Source: Erigeron canadensis (taxonomy: Eukaryota > Streptophyta > Magnoliopsida > Asterales > Asteraceae). Taken from it: a DNA stretch of 64,000 nt. The position numbers and the translations under genes are program-made. The notes beneath the pieces are model-generated. The model was not told the DNA's origin. It saw nothing but the letters and a program-made list of their open reading frames with translations, and ran no database searches. Shown here in pieces: positions 45,705-62,440 of the stretch. The stretch covers positions 3,658,001 through 3,722,000 of the forward strand of contig NC_057769.1 of the NCBI RefSeq assembly GCF_010389155.1. Direction: 5' to 3'. How positions within the stretch are numbered: position 1 is the first letter of the stretch; the number at the start of each line of letters is the position of its first letter.

Positions 45705-48700
45705 AAGAGTTTCTTCTGCAATTATTAGACATCTTCTTGTGCTTAATTTTGTACAGAATTTAGGGTAGATTACTAGATTATCATGGATATTTCTTATAAT
45801 TTAGGGTAAATTATTATAAAATTTTCTTAGAATTTAGGGTAAATTATCATGAAATTATTTCACTAGGCTTCATGATGCTTTTTTTTTTTAATCACCTTTC
45901 ATTAGGTTTTCTGCCAAAAGTCCCTTGTCTATAGGGAAAATGTTATTTAATGTTTTACTCATATCAATTTTCACACATGTTAAACAGCTCCTTAATTTTT
46001 ACACATGTTAAACAGCTCCTTTTAACTTAAAGTTCATGAGGGGAACATTATATCTATATATCTATGTAATTCTCTATGTCAAAGTGAAGATGTGACATAG
46101 CTCAGAGCTTGTCTCTGTCATTTTTTTTAACGTTTTGTTTTCATGTTGCTTCCCTTTAAATTTTGACAACTCATCCGCTACATCACCTCCCAAATAAATG
46201 CTCAAAAACTAAATGCCACAAGTGGGTTTCCAACCCATGACGTGCGTACCAAAATATAAGCTCGCTGCCAAATGAACCACAAATTTGTAAATACTTTATC
46301 TCCATCTTTTTATTTGATATATGGCTCAGGTGTGTAGTTTTTATGTCCGTGTTTTTTTTTTATTTAATAAATGACTTCATGTTCTATCATTTTAGTTTCT
46401 TGGTTTTTTATATTTATTTATTTTATGAACGACATGTCATTTAAATTTAAACATAATAAATGTCTCCTATGACAAGTCTACTAAATTTTAAATCCGTGTT
46501 AAATACACGAATATTGTGACATTATCAATATTAGAGATTAATTTATTGCAGTTTAAAAATTAGTTTACCATTTTTATTGATAAAAAATTGATCTATATAT
46601 TAAAAAAATAATTATATTGAAATATTTCTTAAAAATATATCTATCAAAGTTGTTTAATGTGACATTCTTAGTGATATGTCTATCAAAATATTCTTAAAAA
46701 TACACGAATATTGTGACATTATCAATATAACAAAATTATAATATGTCCATCGAAATTGCAGACTGCGACCGACTTAGCGATAATCAAATATTAAAAAGTC
46801 ATAATATATCACTATCATTTATTCGTTTTATTGTTACACGTAGTATATTAAAGTTCACATTTTGCACTAATAGAAATAATATTTTATTCTTATATGAATT
46901 ATATCCTAAATATTTTAATTAAAATATTACAATATTATAAGTGTTTTCTATAAAGATGTCGTTTTAACATGTTTTGTCTTTCTTATATGTGTCATGATAA
47001 TTACTAAAAAACTCAAAAAAATTAAAAAAAAAAAAAGTAGAATTAGTATTAAAAATTCTTGATACATTTATATTGAACTTTATTTATTTCTGATTAATTA
47101 ATTTTGTATATATAAGATAGAGCGTATTATTATGATATAAATTAACTATTAATTTATATGATATATATTTGCTATTATTTTTGATTTATTATTTAAAAAA
47201 TGTAATTGGCAATGAAAAATAAAAAAAATATAAATTAAAGTCAAAATTAAAAAAAAAGTCAACTTAAAGAAATCGAGAGTTGTGATTGATTAATAAGTTA
47301 TTAGAACAACTGTCTTTAGATATATAAAAAATGATTTATATATACAATTCTAAAAATATCAGTATACAATTATAGATTTCATATCTATATAATAAATATT
47401 CTTATGATTATGATTATAACTTTTATGAATATATATTCAATATCTTATTAAATCGCAATAATTATATTATATATTTTGCAAGTGTATACTATGTAACCAA
47501 CATTCTTAGAGAAAAGTAAGTGTGTGGTTGTTATATACCTAAGCTAGGTATAAATACCTTTCACATACTAATATTCTGATATTTATTATAATAAATGATT
47601 CACCTCTATATTTTTTATGAATTAAAAAATTAGCATGTGAGAGGTTCTATACCTAAGTTAGGTATATGACAATCACATATTCTCATCCCTTATATCTATT
47701 AGGTCAACAAAATTCTAATGTTTTCATTGTAGACAAAGATGACAAGGTTGCAAACAACTTTTTTTAGTTTTGGCTAATTTATAATATTATATTTATAATT
47801 TGATTGAAGTTGTTAGATGACGTTAACAATTGAGTCACGGGTACAGAGGAAAAACTTGATTCGAGAAAGGTCGGGTTCATGTTACGACTGAATTTCTAAG
47901 AGAGTTTATTAGATTTTCTGTGCGGGCTTTAGTAATTAATTTCGGCAACAAGGTTCAACTTATTCAAGAAGCGTGAAGATATGTGGCTATTAACAGCAGC
48001 CGATTTAGTAATTGATTTTTTAGGTGAGTAGTGCGTGGTGGGATTTTGGATTGAAATGACGAAATTGTCTCTCATTTAATGGTCTAAATAGACGTTGTTT
48101 GGTTGCGGTGTAAAAATTGAAAAAAAATTGACAACTTTAGGGATAATTCGTGTAATACTTCACTTTAGTACAATATTAGCAAAAATTGTCAATTTTACGG
48201 ACGAAATATGTAATTAACTCTTATTAGAAATATATATATATATATATATATATATCCATTGATTATTTTGGATCATAGGCGTTGAAATAGAAAGAGATAA
48301 AACAAATCAATTAAAAGGAAGGCATTTTTTTTCTTTAGTTTTGTGAACTTTTTGGTCGGTGAGAAGAAAAACAAAATTTCTTTTAAAATAAACAAGTTAC
48401 CTTTTGGCAAGAAACAAAACTTGTGTTTCTTATTTGATTCAAACAAAAGAAAAGACATGTTTGGAGTTTGGTTTTTATTTCTTAATTGCATATTTAAGTT
48501 ATGTATCTTCGTTTACGTTATGTTTTGATTTTATGTATTGAAACATTAGCATCTAAGACACGCAATACAAATGTAAGAGTTCGGGTCTTGAATGTTTGGT
48601 GGCAAGATAAAAAAAAATGACTAAAGTAAGTAACATCAATGTCATATTCCACATGTTTTGGATCCCAATACAACGACAGGTGTATTGGGAGATTGAGATG

Positions 48701-48873
48701 TAAACAACCTACGTTGGAACTTATGTCAGGAGACGAAGAAGTTTGACACATTATTACTTGTATCGCGCCTCTTTCATTTTAACATTTTAGCGAAACATGT
48801 TATATAGAGATAAACGTGCAACGCACGGGACTAACCTACATATATATTATATGGGGAATGGTAATAGAAGACT
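45705..48873. other. Very AT-rich spacer downstream of HECT copy D
   Basis: 3' flank of copy D with degenerate TTTAGGGTAAATT repeats to about 45855. A diverged Helitron 3' end on the minus strand sits at 46481-46509 (hairpin CGTGTTAAATACACG, then TTAG in place of CTAG). A MITE is at 47511-47690. An AT microsatellite is at 48231-48256. CGTGCAACGCACG at about 48805 may be one more Helitron hairpin. No gene recognised. Confidence 0.45.
47511..47690. mobile_element. ~180-bp MITE of the GAGAAAAGT family
   Basis: The left end GAGAAAAGTAAGTGTGTGG, then TATACCTAAGCTAGGTATA, mirrors the right end TATACCTAAGTTAGGTATA, then ATTCTCATCCC. The same family with clear target duplications is at 54985-55161. 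Its own target duplication is not clear. Confidence 0.6.
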
Positions 48874-49435
48874 ATTAGGTATCTAAGCTTAGATATGGAA
48901 CACCCACATATTTGTTTTTTTAATCCATAAAATTCATGGGGCCCAAGCATTTATTTATTAATCAAAAAAAATAAAAAGTTTGTATGTGAAGGTTTTCACA
49001 CTTAAATTTACGTACCAGACAACCTTATATTCACTTTTCCCTATAAATTATTTCATTGTCTATATCTATATTTTCTATTAAAGTGTTTCTCTCTTCCAAT
49101 CACAATTAGGCACAACTTTAGGCATACCAATTAGGTTGATTTATCATTATCCTTATTAGGTATCTAAGCTTAGATATGGAACACCCACATATTTGTTTTT
49201 TTAATCCATAAAATTCATGGGGCCCAAGCATTTATTTATTAATCAAAAAAAATAAAAAGTTTGTATGTGAAGGTTTTCACACTTAAATTTACGTACCAGA
49301 CAACCTTATATTCACTTTTCCCTATAAATTATCTCATTGTCTATATCTATATTTTCTATTAAAGTGTTTCTCTCTTCCAATCACAATTAGGCACAACTTT
49401 AGGCATACCAATTAGGTTGATTTATCATTATCCTT
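48874..49435. repeat. Recent 281-bp tandem duplication
   Basis: The unit starting ATTAGGTATCTAAGCTTAG at 48874 recurs at 49155. The copies look identical over 281 bp except one substitution (ATTATTTCATTG versus ATTATCTCATTG). The unit includes the right half of a GAGAAAAGT-like MITE (48853-49047) and flanking DNA. The near identity shows it is very young or an assembly artefact. Confidence 0.92.
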
Positions 49436-49495
49436 TCCAAAAGGAAAATGATTAATGAACCTAATTGGTGTGCCTAAAGATATGCCTAAAACCTT
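49385..49495. repeat. Fold-back hairpin with about 50-bp arms
   Basis: AATTAGGCACAACTTTAGGC and following bases up to TTATCATTATCCTTT are followed, across the short centre CCAA at about 49437, by their near-complement AAAGGAAAATGATTAATGAA and on to GGTGTGCCTAAAG. It formed where the tandem duplication meets the next repeat. A third, direct piece (CATACCAATTAGGTTGATTT) is at 49562. Confidence 0.7.
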
Positions 49496-49715
49496 AGGAA
49501 TTTGACATGTGGAATGAACTAATTCTTTTTCCTAATCTTGTCCTCTGATTTTTTCACATGTCATACCAATTAGGTTGATTTATTCCTTTATTCGTTTAAT
49601 CAAACTTCTCTCCTTATACAAAAGAAGAAGGTAACTGGCCGGGAACCTTTTAGTCCGGTGTACCACATTGGTACCGTGACCCTCTCCTTGCGAGTGATAT
49701 CGACAAGCTTGTTGG

Positions 49716-49836
49716 GACAAATCTAAAGGAAAGAATGATGAATGGCATCAAGTTGAAAGTGGCAATTGCAAATTTAGTAGTTTCATGTTGCCAAAGAATG
49801 CTAAAAATGGATCAAGTGAAAACTGCGCTAGGAAAA
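49716..49836 (+). pseudogene. Second HSP20 fragment (frameshifted)
   Basis: Homologous to 37556-37723. It contains KGKNDEWHQVESGN and FMLPKNAK, then an extra A shifts the frame before a second piece, MDQVKTALGK, which ends at a stop. DNA upstream (GACCCTCTCCTTGC, AGTGATATC, ACAAGCTT) also matches the first copy. Non-functional. Confidence 0.7.
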
Positions 49837-50378
49837 TGAAGTGCTATAACTGCCAGAGGAACTTATGAAGAAGGGAAACAAGTCTACTGATATTCTCGGC
49901 TAATATAATGGCAAATTATCATGATTCATGTTCATGAGAAAGTGCAGTCAGAGTGTCTAAGGTCTTTAACGTCCATCCGTATTTTGTTCAACTTTCTGGA
50001 ACGTTTAAAATTATATAAAACGCTTAATTAGATAGCATCTGAAGATTGCTTTCTTGTGCTTTTTTTTACTTACTTATTAAGTGTGAACATTTTATGAGTG
50101 TTGTGGAGAATTTCAAACAAAAGTTCCATACATGGATCTTAGTTGACTATTGAAGCCAACTAAGATCACCAAAAAAAAGGTTAAACAAAAACGAAAAAAT
50201 ACTTATCCAAATAGAAACAAATTACACCAAATTCTTCAGTTAAAAGCAAAATACACTACTAGATTGGCTTCTTTTCAGTGTTTGGATAAAAATGGCAATT
50301 CAGATTACAACCACTGGTTGTAACCAAGAATCAGAAACCTCATAAAACCAATACACTTCATTCCTTTGAGATAGTCCT
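49837..50378. other. 3' flank of beta-tubulin gene 1
   Basis: Homologous to 57220-57713 downstream of the second tubulin gene (for example CATGATTCATG, GCAGTCAGAGTGTC, TATTTTGTTCAACTTTCTGG), so it marks how far the tandem duplication extends on this side. It includes the probable 3' UTR. Confidence 0.6.
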
Positions 50379-52804
<2,426 letters not shown>

Positions 52805-52905
52805 TTTTCCGACGTGTGTTTTAGAGAGAGAAAGTGTGATTTTTAGAGAGAGAGAGATAGGGGTAGCGGTTAGGGTTTACAGTGAGAGTGAAAACTGTTG
52901 TTTCT

Positions 52906-52913
52906 TATATAGA
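52906..52913 (-). promoter_or_regulatory. Putative TATA box of beta-tubulin gene 1
   Basis: TCTATATA on the minus strand, about 100 bp before the ATG, followed by a CT-rich leader (CTCTCTCTCTC) typical of plant 5' UTRs. The same arrangement precedes gene 2. Confidence 0.5.
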
Positions 52914-54758
52914 TAGGGAGATGTATAGTTTTGTATAGAGACAGATTTGTGTATCTATAGGTTGAATTTTTTAAATGGCTCCAAAATGAAAATAATCTGA
53001 AAATTTTGAATGGATGGATGAGATTCATTTGGATTTTCTTGATCTGATCATCTGAAGGTTGAAAAACTGTTTTGACAGATGTGATTTTTTTTTCCTTTTC
53101 TCAATGATTTAGTTGATTTTTATCTGGATTCCAGCTAATATTATTTTTTATAATTTAACTATAACTAAATAATTATATATATATTGCCGGTATCAGAAAA
53201 AAAAAATGAATTCTCTCGCTTCTGATTGGTCGAAGATTTTATTTTTTTGAATTCTAATTGGTTGAACTTATTTTTAGAAACTATTTTAAATGTCATTCTA
53301 TATTAGGTAATGCCAAAGAAAATTATAATAAGTATATTTCGAATTCCAAACGAATTAAATCTTTCAATATAACTTAACAATCACAAAATCATGTTCCTAC
53401 AATTCATTTTTACATTGAAAAAATCAAAAAGTAAATGATACTTTGTTTCTAGCTAAAAAATTTAATTAATTTAGATTTACGATTTATTTATCTAACAAAA
53501 ATTACTTATTTTCCCACTAAAATAAACATTATATGAGTTAATATCATATACATTTTTTTTTATCTAAAGTTATAATATTAAATAAAAAGTCTTTAACTTA
53601 ATGATACGTGTTTCTCTACAAAGTCATATAGGTTAAACAACTCATATAGGTTATTGATTGACGGGTTGATTTCAGGATAAATGGGTCAGTTTGCAAGTCA
53701 AATGGATTAATGAGTCAACCTGTTAAAAACATTATATAACTTAATTAGGTTAGTGGGTTGGCGGGTCAAGATTTCACAACTTTAACTTGTTTTTTTCGGG
53801 TTGGTTTCATGTCGGTTTCAGGTTGAGTCGGGTATAGACATGCCTAATTATTAGGGCTGTCTATCGAGTCAGCCCGTAACGGATTGACTTTGGGTCAAGT
53901 GGGTTCACGGGTCAAATGGATAGTTTTTGGTGAAAAGGGGCAAATAGGTTGTTTTCGAGTAACCCGGTCACCGACATGGTATTAAGCTCAAATATATATT
54001 TAACATTTAATCTCTTCATTGAAAATAAAAGACATAATTTAGGAAGGAAGGTATCTCATTGAAACATATAATTAATGAACGAGATTAAAAAGAACACAAT
54101 TTATAAAGGAAAGTAGTAAGGTACCATATTAAGCATGTATGTTTTAATTGAAAATAAAATTTACAAAACAAGTTTGTTTAAATAGTATGGCAGGGTAATG
54201 GCATCTCGAATTACATAATTTTTGTAACTATTTTTTTTTAATCTAAAATCAAGCTTGGTCAAAGAATGTGGCTGGGTAACGACATCTTGAATTATATTTT
54301 TACGTTTTTGTATTTTAAAAAAGGGAGAAAAAAAAGAGAGATATGATTATTAGGTAAGACAAAAGTTATTTGTCATGCAATCCATAACATGTGTTTCAAT
54401 ATAAATCACAACTTAATTTAAAGTATACATATATATAATGCACGTAATTAAAGTATATATACGTATATAATGAACGTACCACTTGGATGTAACATCCATT
54501 GATTACACTATTCAATGCGCTCCATTTGGTGTTGATGTTATCCATAAATCGAGTTGTGCCACCCAATTCCTTTGTGAAATGATCCAAGATTCGTTGCCAA
54601 AATTTATCCCGACCTTGTTGATTACTGACTTGTCTACATGTTGATATATGAATCCACGCCTTAGCTAACGACACCTCTTCATCCGGAATCCTTTGTTTTT
54701 ATCCGCTCGGTTTGAGAATTTCCTTCTTGAAACCTATTATTGAACCACATTTTCTTCG

Positions 54759-54930
54759 ACAATTAAAAACGTGTAACAATTATATATATAACAATTAAAA
54801 AGCATATAAATAATAGAACATACAACAATTAAAAGCGTGTAACAATTATATAACAATTAAAAAACGTATAAATAATAGAACATATAACAATTAAAAAGGT
54901 GTAACAATTATATAACATATAACAGTTATA
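54759..54930. repeat. 62-66-bp tandem repeat, about 2.7 units
   Basis: Units start ACAATTAAAA..CGTGTAACAATT at 54759, 54825 and 54887. They lie between the two conserved parts of the Harbinger ORF1 remnant. Confidence 0.75.
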
Positions 54931-54984
54931 TAAATGTATAGATTAAAAAAGTATAAATAAACACGTATTAATATAAATATAACA

Positions 54985-55161
54985 AGAGAAAAGTGAGTAT
55001 CAGGCTTTTATGCACACGACTTAGGTGAAAAACCTCACACACTAATTTTTTAATATTTTGAATAAATGTTTGGGCTCCCATGTTTTTTATGGTTCAAAAA
55101 ATGGCATGTGAGAGTTTTTCACCCAACTTAGATGCCTAACAGCCTCATATTCTCTTCCCCC
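54985..55161. mobile_element. 177-bp MULE-type MITE inserted in the Harbinger remnant
   Basis: Inverted ends GAGAAAAGTGAGTATCAGGC and (other strand) GGGGGAAGAGAATATGAGGC, with the inner parts GACTTAGGTGAAAAACC and CATCTAAGTTGGGTGAAAAA also inverted. A perfect 9-bp duplication ATATAACAA lies at 54976-54984 and 55162-55170. It identifies the family also seen at 47511 and 48853. Confidence 0.85.
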
Positions 55162-55840
55162 ATATAACAAATCTACCAAATGGAGCTTCTTGTGTTTCGG
55201 GAACGGTCTCATCATCGTCGTCGTCAAGAATGGGTGTTGGGTTGCGATAGGTGTCGAACGGATCAAAATTTTCGAGATCTATATAGGCCATTTGGCACAC
55301 AACGTATTAGTTTATTGCGGGAGGGGGAGGAGAATGGTATATTGGTTGAGAATCCGATTGCCTTTGAACATAAGGTTGGCTAATCAGTAGATCGGGGATA
55401 TAGTATTGTGAGCTTGATTGTTGTTGATGTTGTTGTTGATATTGTATTTGCCTTTCAAGATGAGGTCGATATACGCCTCGACCCCAACCTCGTGAAACAC
55501 TAGCTAAGTTTTTTTTATTGTTGTTTCCCTATCCATGAATCCATATAAAAATTGTGGTATATGTGATAAAGGTGTAGATTTGGTTGTGTTTTAAGTTAAA
55601 AAATAATAATGTATATATAGAGAATAAAAATAGATAGATATTGTTTTTATATGCGACAGTCACATTTAAATGGCTTCCCTCACTTTCCAACGTTCAAATT
55701 TGACCAACCCTCTTCCAATTCCAACCCTTCGCTATCTACAAGCCCGCTTCATTCAACCCAATGGCCAACCCGCATGGTCGGCGACGGTACTTCCCAACGG
55801 GTTAGCCCAACCGGTCCTCAACCCTGTGTAGTCATTATAA

Positions 55841-57713
55841 TTAAAAAGTTTGAATTTAAAAATGAAATTTATAATATGTTGAAGTCCATCTGGCTGTCGA
55901 ACAGTGCACACTAGCAAGCACATGTTGTAAGTTTCAACCATGTGAGAATGTGATCTTTGTGTTATTTTTTTTTAAATTTTATTTTATGTTTATTGGTTAA
56001 ATATAAAAAATAAGTTAATGATTTAATATTAAGTAGCCGTTGGAAAATGTTTAAGGAATCTGGATCAGAATTAAAATATTTTTATTACTTTTATTTTAAG
56101 ATAACAACTTATTACACATATAAATATTTATAATTATATATTTTTTAAAATATATCAATATTATATAAACAATTAAGTTTTATATGAAATATGAAACAAA
56201 CAGACAACAAGTGACGTTGGTACTATTTTTGTGATAGTCTAACTAAAACGTTCAAAAATTACTTACATAGACCTTGATTCAATACCATAAATTCCATATT
56301 AAGGAAAAATAATACATACGAGTGGTGATGATAAATGAAATTAACAAACTCTTTTTTAACGAACCCTTGACAAGAAATTAAGATTGTATATATTGTTCTT
56401 TAGTAATTGTAAGTGTAGTCTGAATAGTATAAAAGGTTGCACTACACGAAAAGAATGACAGAAACGATGCACGTTAGACAACTTTAATGAACCATGAAGT
56501 TAAATCGCAACTAATAGGGTAGTTTCAAAAAGTTGGAAACGATTAATGAAATATGTGCAAACCACATATGGATCGTCAATGCTTTAAAGTATGGATTTTT
56601 AACCAGGCCGATTGATGACCGAGATTTATTACTTAATATTCAAACAAGTTTTAAATTTATAAATGTAAGATTAACTTCTTTACTATACTCACTCACGGGG
56701 GTGGACCTGAGTATGTCAAATATATAAGACCAGGATCGTTCTTACAGACTATGTCTAAGAATGCAATTAAGTATAATTTTAGGATTGTTGGGGGTTTGTC
56801 ACGATTTAATAATCCCCATCTCCGTTTTCCACCACCAAACCCCCCATTACTTATACAACAATCTAATAGTCAAGTTCTACCGTACCCGGACTAGGTTAAA
56901 TCAATACCCAACTTAGTTGGACCCACAATTGTCATACTTCTCTCTTAATCTACATTTATATACAAGTTTCTATGTAGACCTTCCCAACATCCTGCTCAAA
57001 AAAATGATATGATCATGTAAAACTAATGTATCTAAAATACTTGTACGTTGACTTTCCTAACTTCATAACCGGAAACATGCAACTTCCGGCCAAAGTATTT
57101 GTAGCTCTCAGCTATGGACAAATACTATAGAGGAAAATATGATGGGTTGTGAAATATAATCTCTTACTTTAAAAAAATAAGAAATTAGGAGGATTATCAT
57201 TTCCCAATTGCAAACTAACATCATGATTCATGTCCATGAGAAAAGAGCAGTCAGAGTGTCCAACATCTGTAACGTTCATCTTTATTTTTGTTTGTAACGT
57301 TCATCCGTATTTTGTTCAACTTTCTGGAACGTTTACAATTGAATAAAACGCTTAATTAAGAAATACGAGTAGCATCTAAAGATTGCTTTCTTATCCTTTT
57401 TTTTAAACTTAATTAGATGTGAACATTTTACGAGTGCTGCGGAGAATGTCAAACAAAAGTTCCATACAAGGAAGTTGTGACTATCGACGCCAACTAAGAT
57501 CACCAAAAAAAGGTTAAACAAGAACGAAAACTTACTTATCCAAATAGAAACAAATTACACCAAATTCATCAGTTTAAAGCAAAACACTACTAGATTGGCT
57601 TCTTTTACTACAGTGTTTGGATAAAAATGGCAATACAGCTTACAACCACTGGTTGTAACCAAAATTCAGAAACCTCATAAAACCAATACACTTCATTCCT
57701 TTGAGATAGTCCT
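55841..57713. other. Spacer between the tubulin genes (duplicated flanks)
   Basis: 55841-56400 matches 60470-60975 upstream of gene 2 (shared ACAGTGCACACTAGCAAGCA, CATGTGAGAATGTGATC). 57220-57713 is the 3' flank of gene 2 and matches that of gene 1. Open frames in between, such as 56533-56727, are not recognisable; part of that stretch (ACCAGGCCGATTGA) recurs at about 62478. Confidence 0.55.
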
Positions 57714-60069
<2,356 letters not shown>

Positions 60070-60181
60070 TTTTCCGACGTGTGTTTTAGAGAGAGAAAGT
60101 GTGATTTTTAGAGAGAGAGAGATAGGTTAGCGGTTAGGGTTTACAGTGAGAGTGAAAATTGTTGTTTTTTAGTCATTTCAT

Positions 60182-60189
60182 TATATAGA
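60182..60189 (-). promoter_or_regulatory. Putative TATA box of beta-tubulin gene 2
   Basis: CTATATAA on the minus strand, about 115 bp before the ATG, in a leader homologous to gene 1. The spacing is longer by an insertion of about 13 bp (TTAGTCATTTC region). Confidence 0.5.
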
Positions 60190-60981
60190 TAGGGAGATGT
60201 ATAATGTTGTATAGAGACAGAATTGTGTATCTATAGGTTGAATTTTTTAAATGGCTCCAAAATGAAAATAATTTGAAAAAATTTGAATGGATGGATGAGA
60301 TTATTTAAGATTTTTTTGATCTGAAGGTTGAAAAACTGTTTTGACAGATGTGATATTTTTTTCACAGATTTATAGATATTTGTTTTTGTATCTGGATTCC
60401 AGCTAATATTATTCTTTATAATTTAACTATGATTAAATAATTTAACTAGAGGTGAAGTGCAGGCATTATAATTTAAGTTTTTGAAATTAACAAATAGAAT
60501 TTATAATTGCTTGAAGTCCGTCTGGCCGTCCAACAGTGCACACTAGCAAGCACATGTTGTAAGTTTCAACCATGTGAGAATGTGATCTTTGTGTTTTTAT
60601 TTTATTTTATGTATATTGGTTAAATAAAACATTAAGTTAATGATTTAATATTAAGTAGCCGTTTGAAAAATGTTTAAGGAATCTGGATCAGATTTTCAAT
60701 ATTTTTATTACTTTCATTTTTACATAACAACTTAATACATATATAAATATTTAGAATTTTTTAATATATCATTATTATGTCAACAATTAAATTTATACAA
60801 AAATATAAGATAGATAACAAGTGACGTTGATAATACTTTTTTATGGTAAATTAAAACGTACGTTTTAAAATTACTTGCATAGACCCTTGATTCAATATCG
60901 TAAATTCCACATTAAGGAAAAATAATGATGAGTGGTGATGATAACAAACTCTTTTTTAACAAACCCTTGACAAGAAACTGA

Positions 60982-61268
60982 GGTCGTGTTTGTTTCACAT
61001 AATATGATGTAATCTGATATAATTGGAAATTCAGTTTTATTCCTTAGTGCTTTTGGTTGTTAAAAAAAAAAAGAATCTCATTCCGTAGGAATGTAAACAT
61101 TCTATCATTTGATGGAATATCTATTCATTGGGAATGGAAAAAGGAATTTCATTCCTTCAATCACTTGAATTCTCTCAAAAACATTCCGTCAAATTCCATT
61201 CCTTCAGATTCCAATTCTTTCGAAAGATTTCATTCCTTCCAAAAATATTATGTGAACCAAACACGTCC
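60982..61268. mobile_element. 287-bp Tourist-like MITE with paralogous empty site
   Basis: Inverted ends GGTCGTGTTTGTTTCACATA and (other strand) GGACGTGTTTGGTTCACATA, with 3-bp flanks TGA at 60979-60981 and 61269-61271. The related region upstream of gene 1 reads AAGAAATTAAGATTGTATAT at about 56371 with no insert, matching AAGAAAC and TAGTGTATAT on either side here. The interior is rich in ATTCCTT/AAGGAAT. No coding capacity. Confidence 0.85.
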
Positions 61269-61292
61269 TGATAGTGTATATATTGGTTTTGG

Positions 61293-62440
61293 TGGTTGTA
61301 AGTGTGGTCTAAACAGTATTTAAGGTTGCTAAACTTGTTACTAGGGTGGAAAGATGAGGAAGAAAAATGATGTTTTTGGTGGTTGGAAGGGACAAGGGTG
61401 TAGTCGGCTTGTTCTATCGGCAAAAAACATCGGCTAGAATCGGCTAATTGGCAAAGCTATAGCACATGCATCGACAACTTTAACGGCAAGTTTGACAAGT
61501 TACATCGGTTATTTTTTGTCGATGCAAGTGAACGTTGGGAAGCTGACATGTGAACATTGGGAGCCTTTTTATTATTCTTATTTTTGGCCAAATGTGTCCG
61601 TTTTTTTAAATAAAAATTTACAAAATTTATCCCTATTCTTATTACTATATATACCTTTCAATATTTCATTCATTCTCACTTATTAAAAATATTAAAAATA
61701 CTTACATTTTTTCTATATATTTCTTACTCATCTCTTTCACAAATATTCTTGAAAACGATTCCTACTAAAAAAAATCAAAAACATATACAGCACCAAGAAA
61801 TCAACTTCCTAGAATCGTCGAACCACAATACGATTTCGGTGGTTCTTCTAGTCAAAACCAAAACGTCGTTGACGACATCTCTCAATTGTTGACCTCGGAT
61901 TTCCGAGTGCAGTTCGACACGGGCTAATTTCAATTTCCTCCTACCGAACCCACGATCACGTTTCTTGAAGATGATGATGACCAAGTGCAACCGACGAGCC
62001 ATATGACGATGTGCAAGACACCTCTAGTGATGAGGTGGAGGCGCCACCTCCACCTGGTGGTAGGAAGGCGAAAAAACTACCTTAACCACAAGAGCACCCC
62101 CGATCGCTTGGAGTGGCGAAGATGAAGAATTGTTGGCCCGGGCTTATTTTCATATCTCTACGGATCCCGCCACCGCCGATCAACAAAGATACGAATCCTT
62201 TTGGAATATGATTCATGAACATTACAATAAGCAACAACAACAAAAAAATCAACGAACCTACCATTAAGTGAACACAAAGTGAAAGAAAATGCAACCGCTA
62301 TTAAACGAGTTCACCGGCATCTTCAATACGATAGTTAAGGTTGCTAAGTGTAGTCTAAATAATATTTAAGGTTGCTAAACTTGTTACTGGGGTAGAAAGA
62401 TGAAGAAGAAAGAATGATGTTTTTGGTGATTGTAAGTATT
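61293..62440. repeat. Direct ~100-bp repeats flanking a Harbinger ORF1 remnant
   Basis: AAGGTTGCTAAACTTGTTAC with GATGAGGAAGAAAAATGATG at about 61320-61378 recurs as a close copy at about 62370-62425. The two direct copies enclose the ORF1 pseudogene, consistent with a local duplication or an insertion with long flanking duplication; the mechanism is unclear. Confidence 0.6.
61790..62340 (+). pseudogene. PIF/Harbinger ORF1-like pseudogene (second copy)
   Basis: Frame fragments on the plus strand read PRIVEPQYDFGGSSSQNQNV, then an acidic stretch (ITFLEDDDDQ), then in another frame WSGEDEELLARAYFHIS, QQRYESFWNMIHEHYNK and, after stops, MQPLLNEFTGIFNT. The order matches the ORF1 DNA-binding protein of plant PIF/Harbinger elements. 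Several stops and frameshifts; not functional. Confidence 0.65.

Larger units (their letters stand above)
54470..55530 (-). pseudogene. PIF/Harbinger ORF1 (Myb/trihelix-like) pseudogene
   Basis: Read on the minus strand: an N-terminal Gln-rich segment (55200-55530, e.g. RGWGRGVYRPHLERQIQYQQ, with a stop after PPPPAIN, then FDPFDTYRNP) and the conserved DNA-binding segment (54475-54690: DEEVSLAKAWIHIS, NQQGRDKFWQRI, NTKWSALNSVINGCY). This order matches ORF1 of plant PIF/Harbinger elements. It is broken by stops, a tandem repeat at 54759-54930 and a MITE at 54985-55161. No DDE transposase partner was seen. Confidence 0.7.
53165..55840. other. 2.7-kb block present upstream of only one tubulin gene
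   Basis: DNA on both sides matches the upstream region of gene 2 (left match ends near 53160/60430, right match resumes near 55840/60470), but this block has no counterpart there. It holds decayed Harbinger ORF1 exons, a MITE and a tandem repeat. On the minus strand its right end starts GACTACACAGGGTTGAGG, which I associate with Harbinger-type element ends. It may be one inserted element, but a clear matching left end was not found. Confidence 0.5.
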
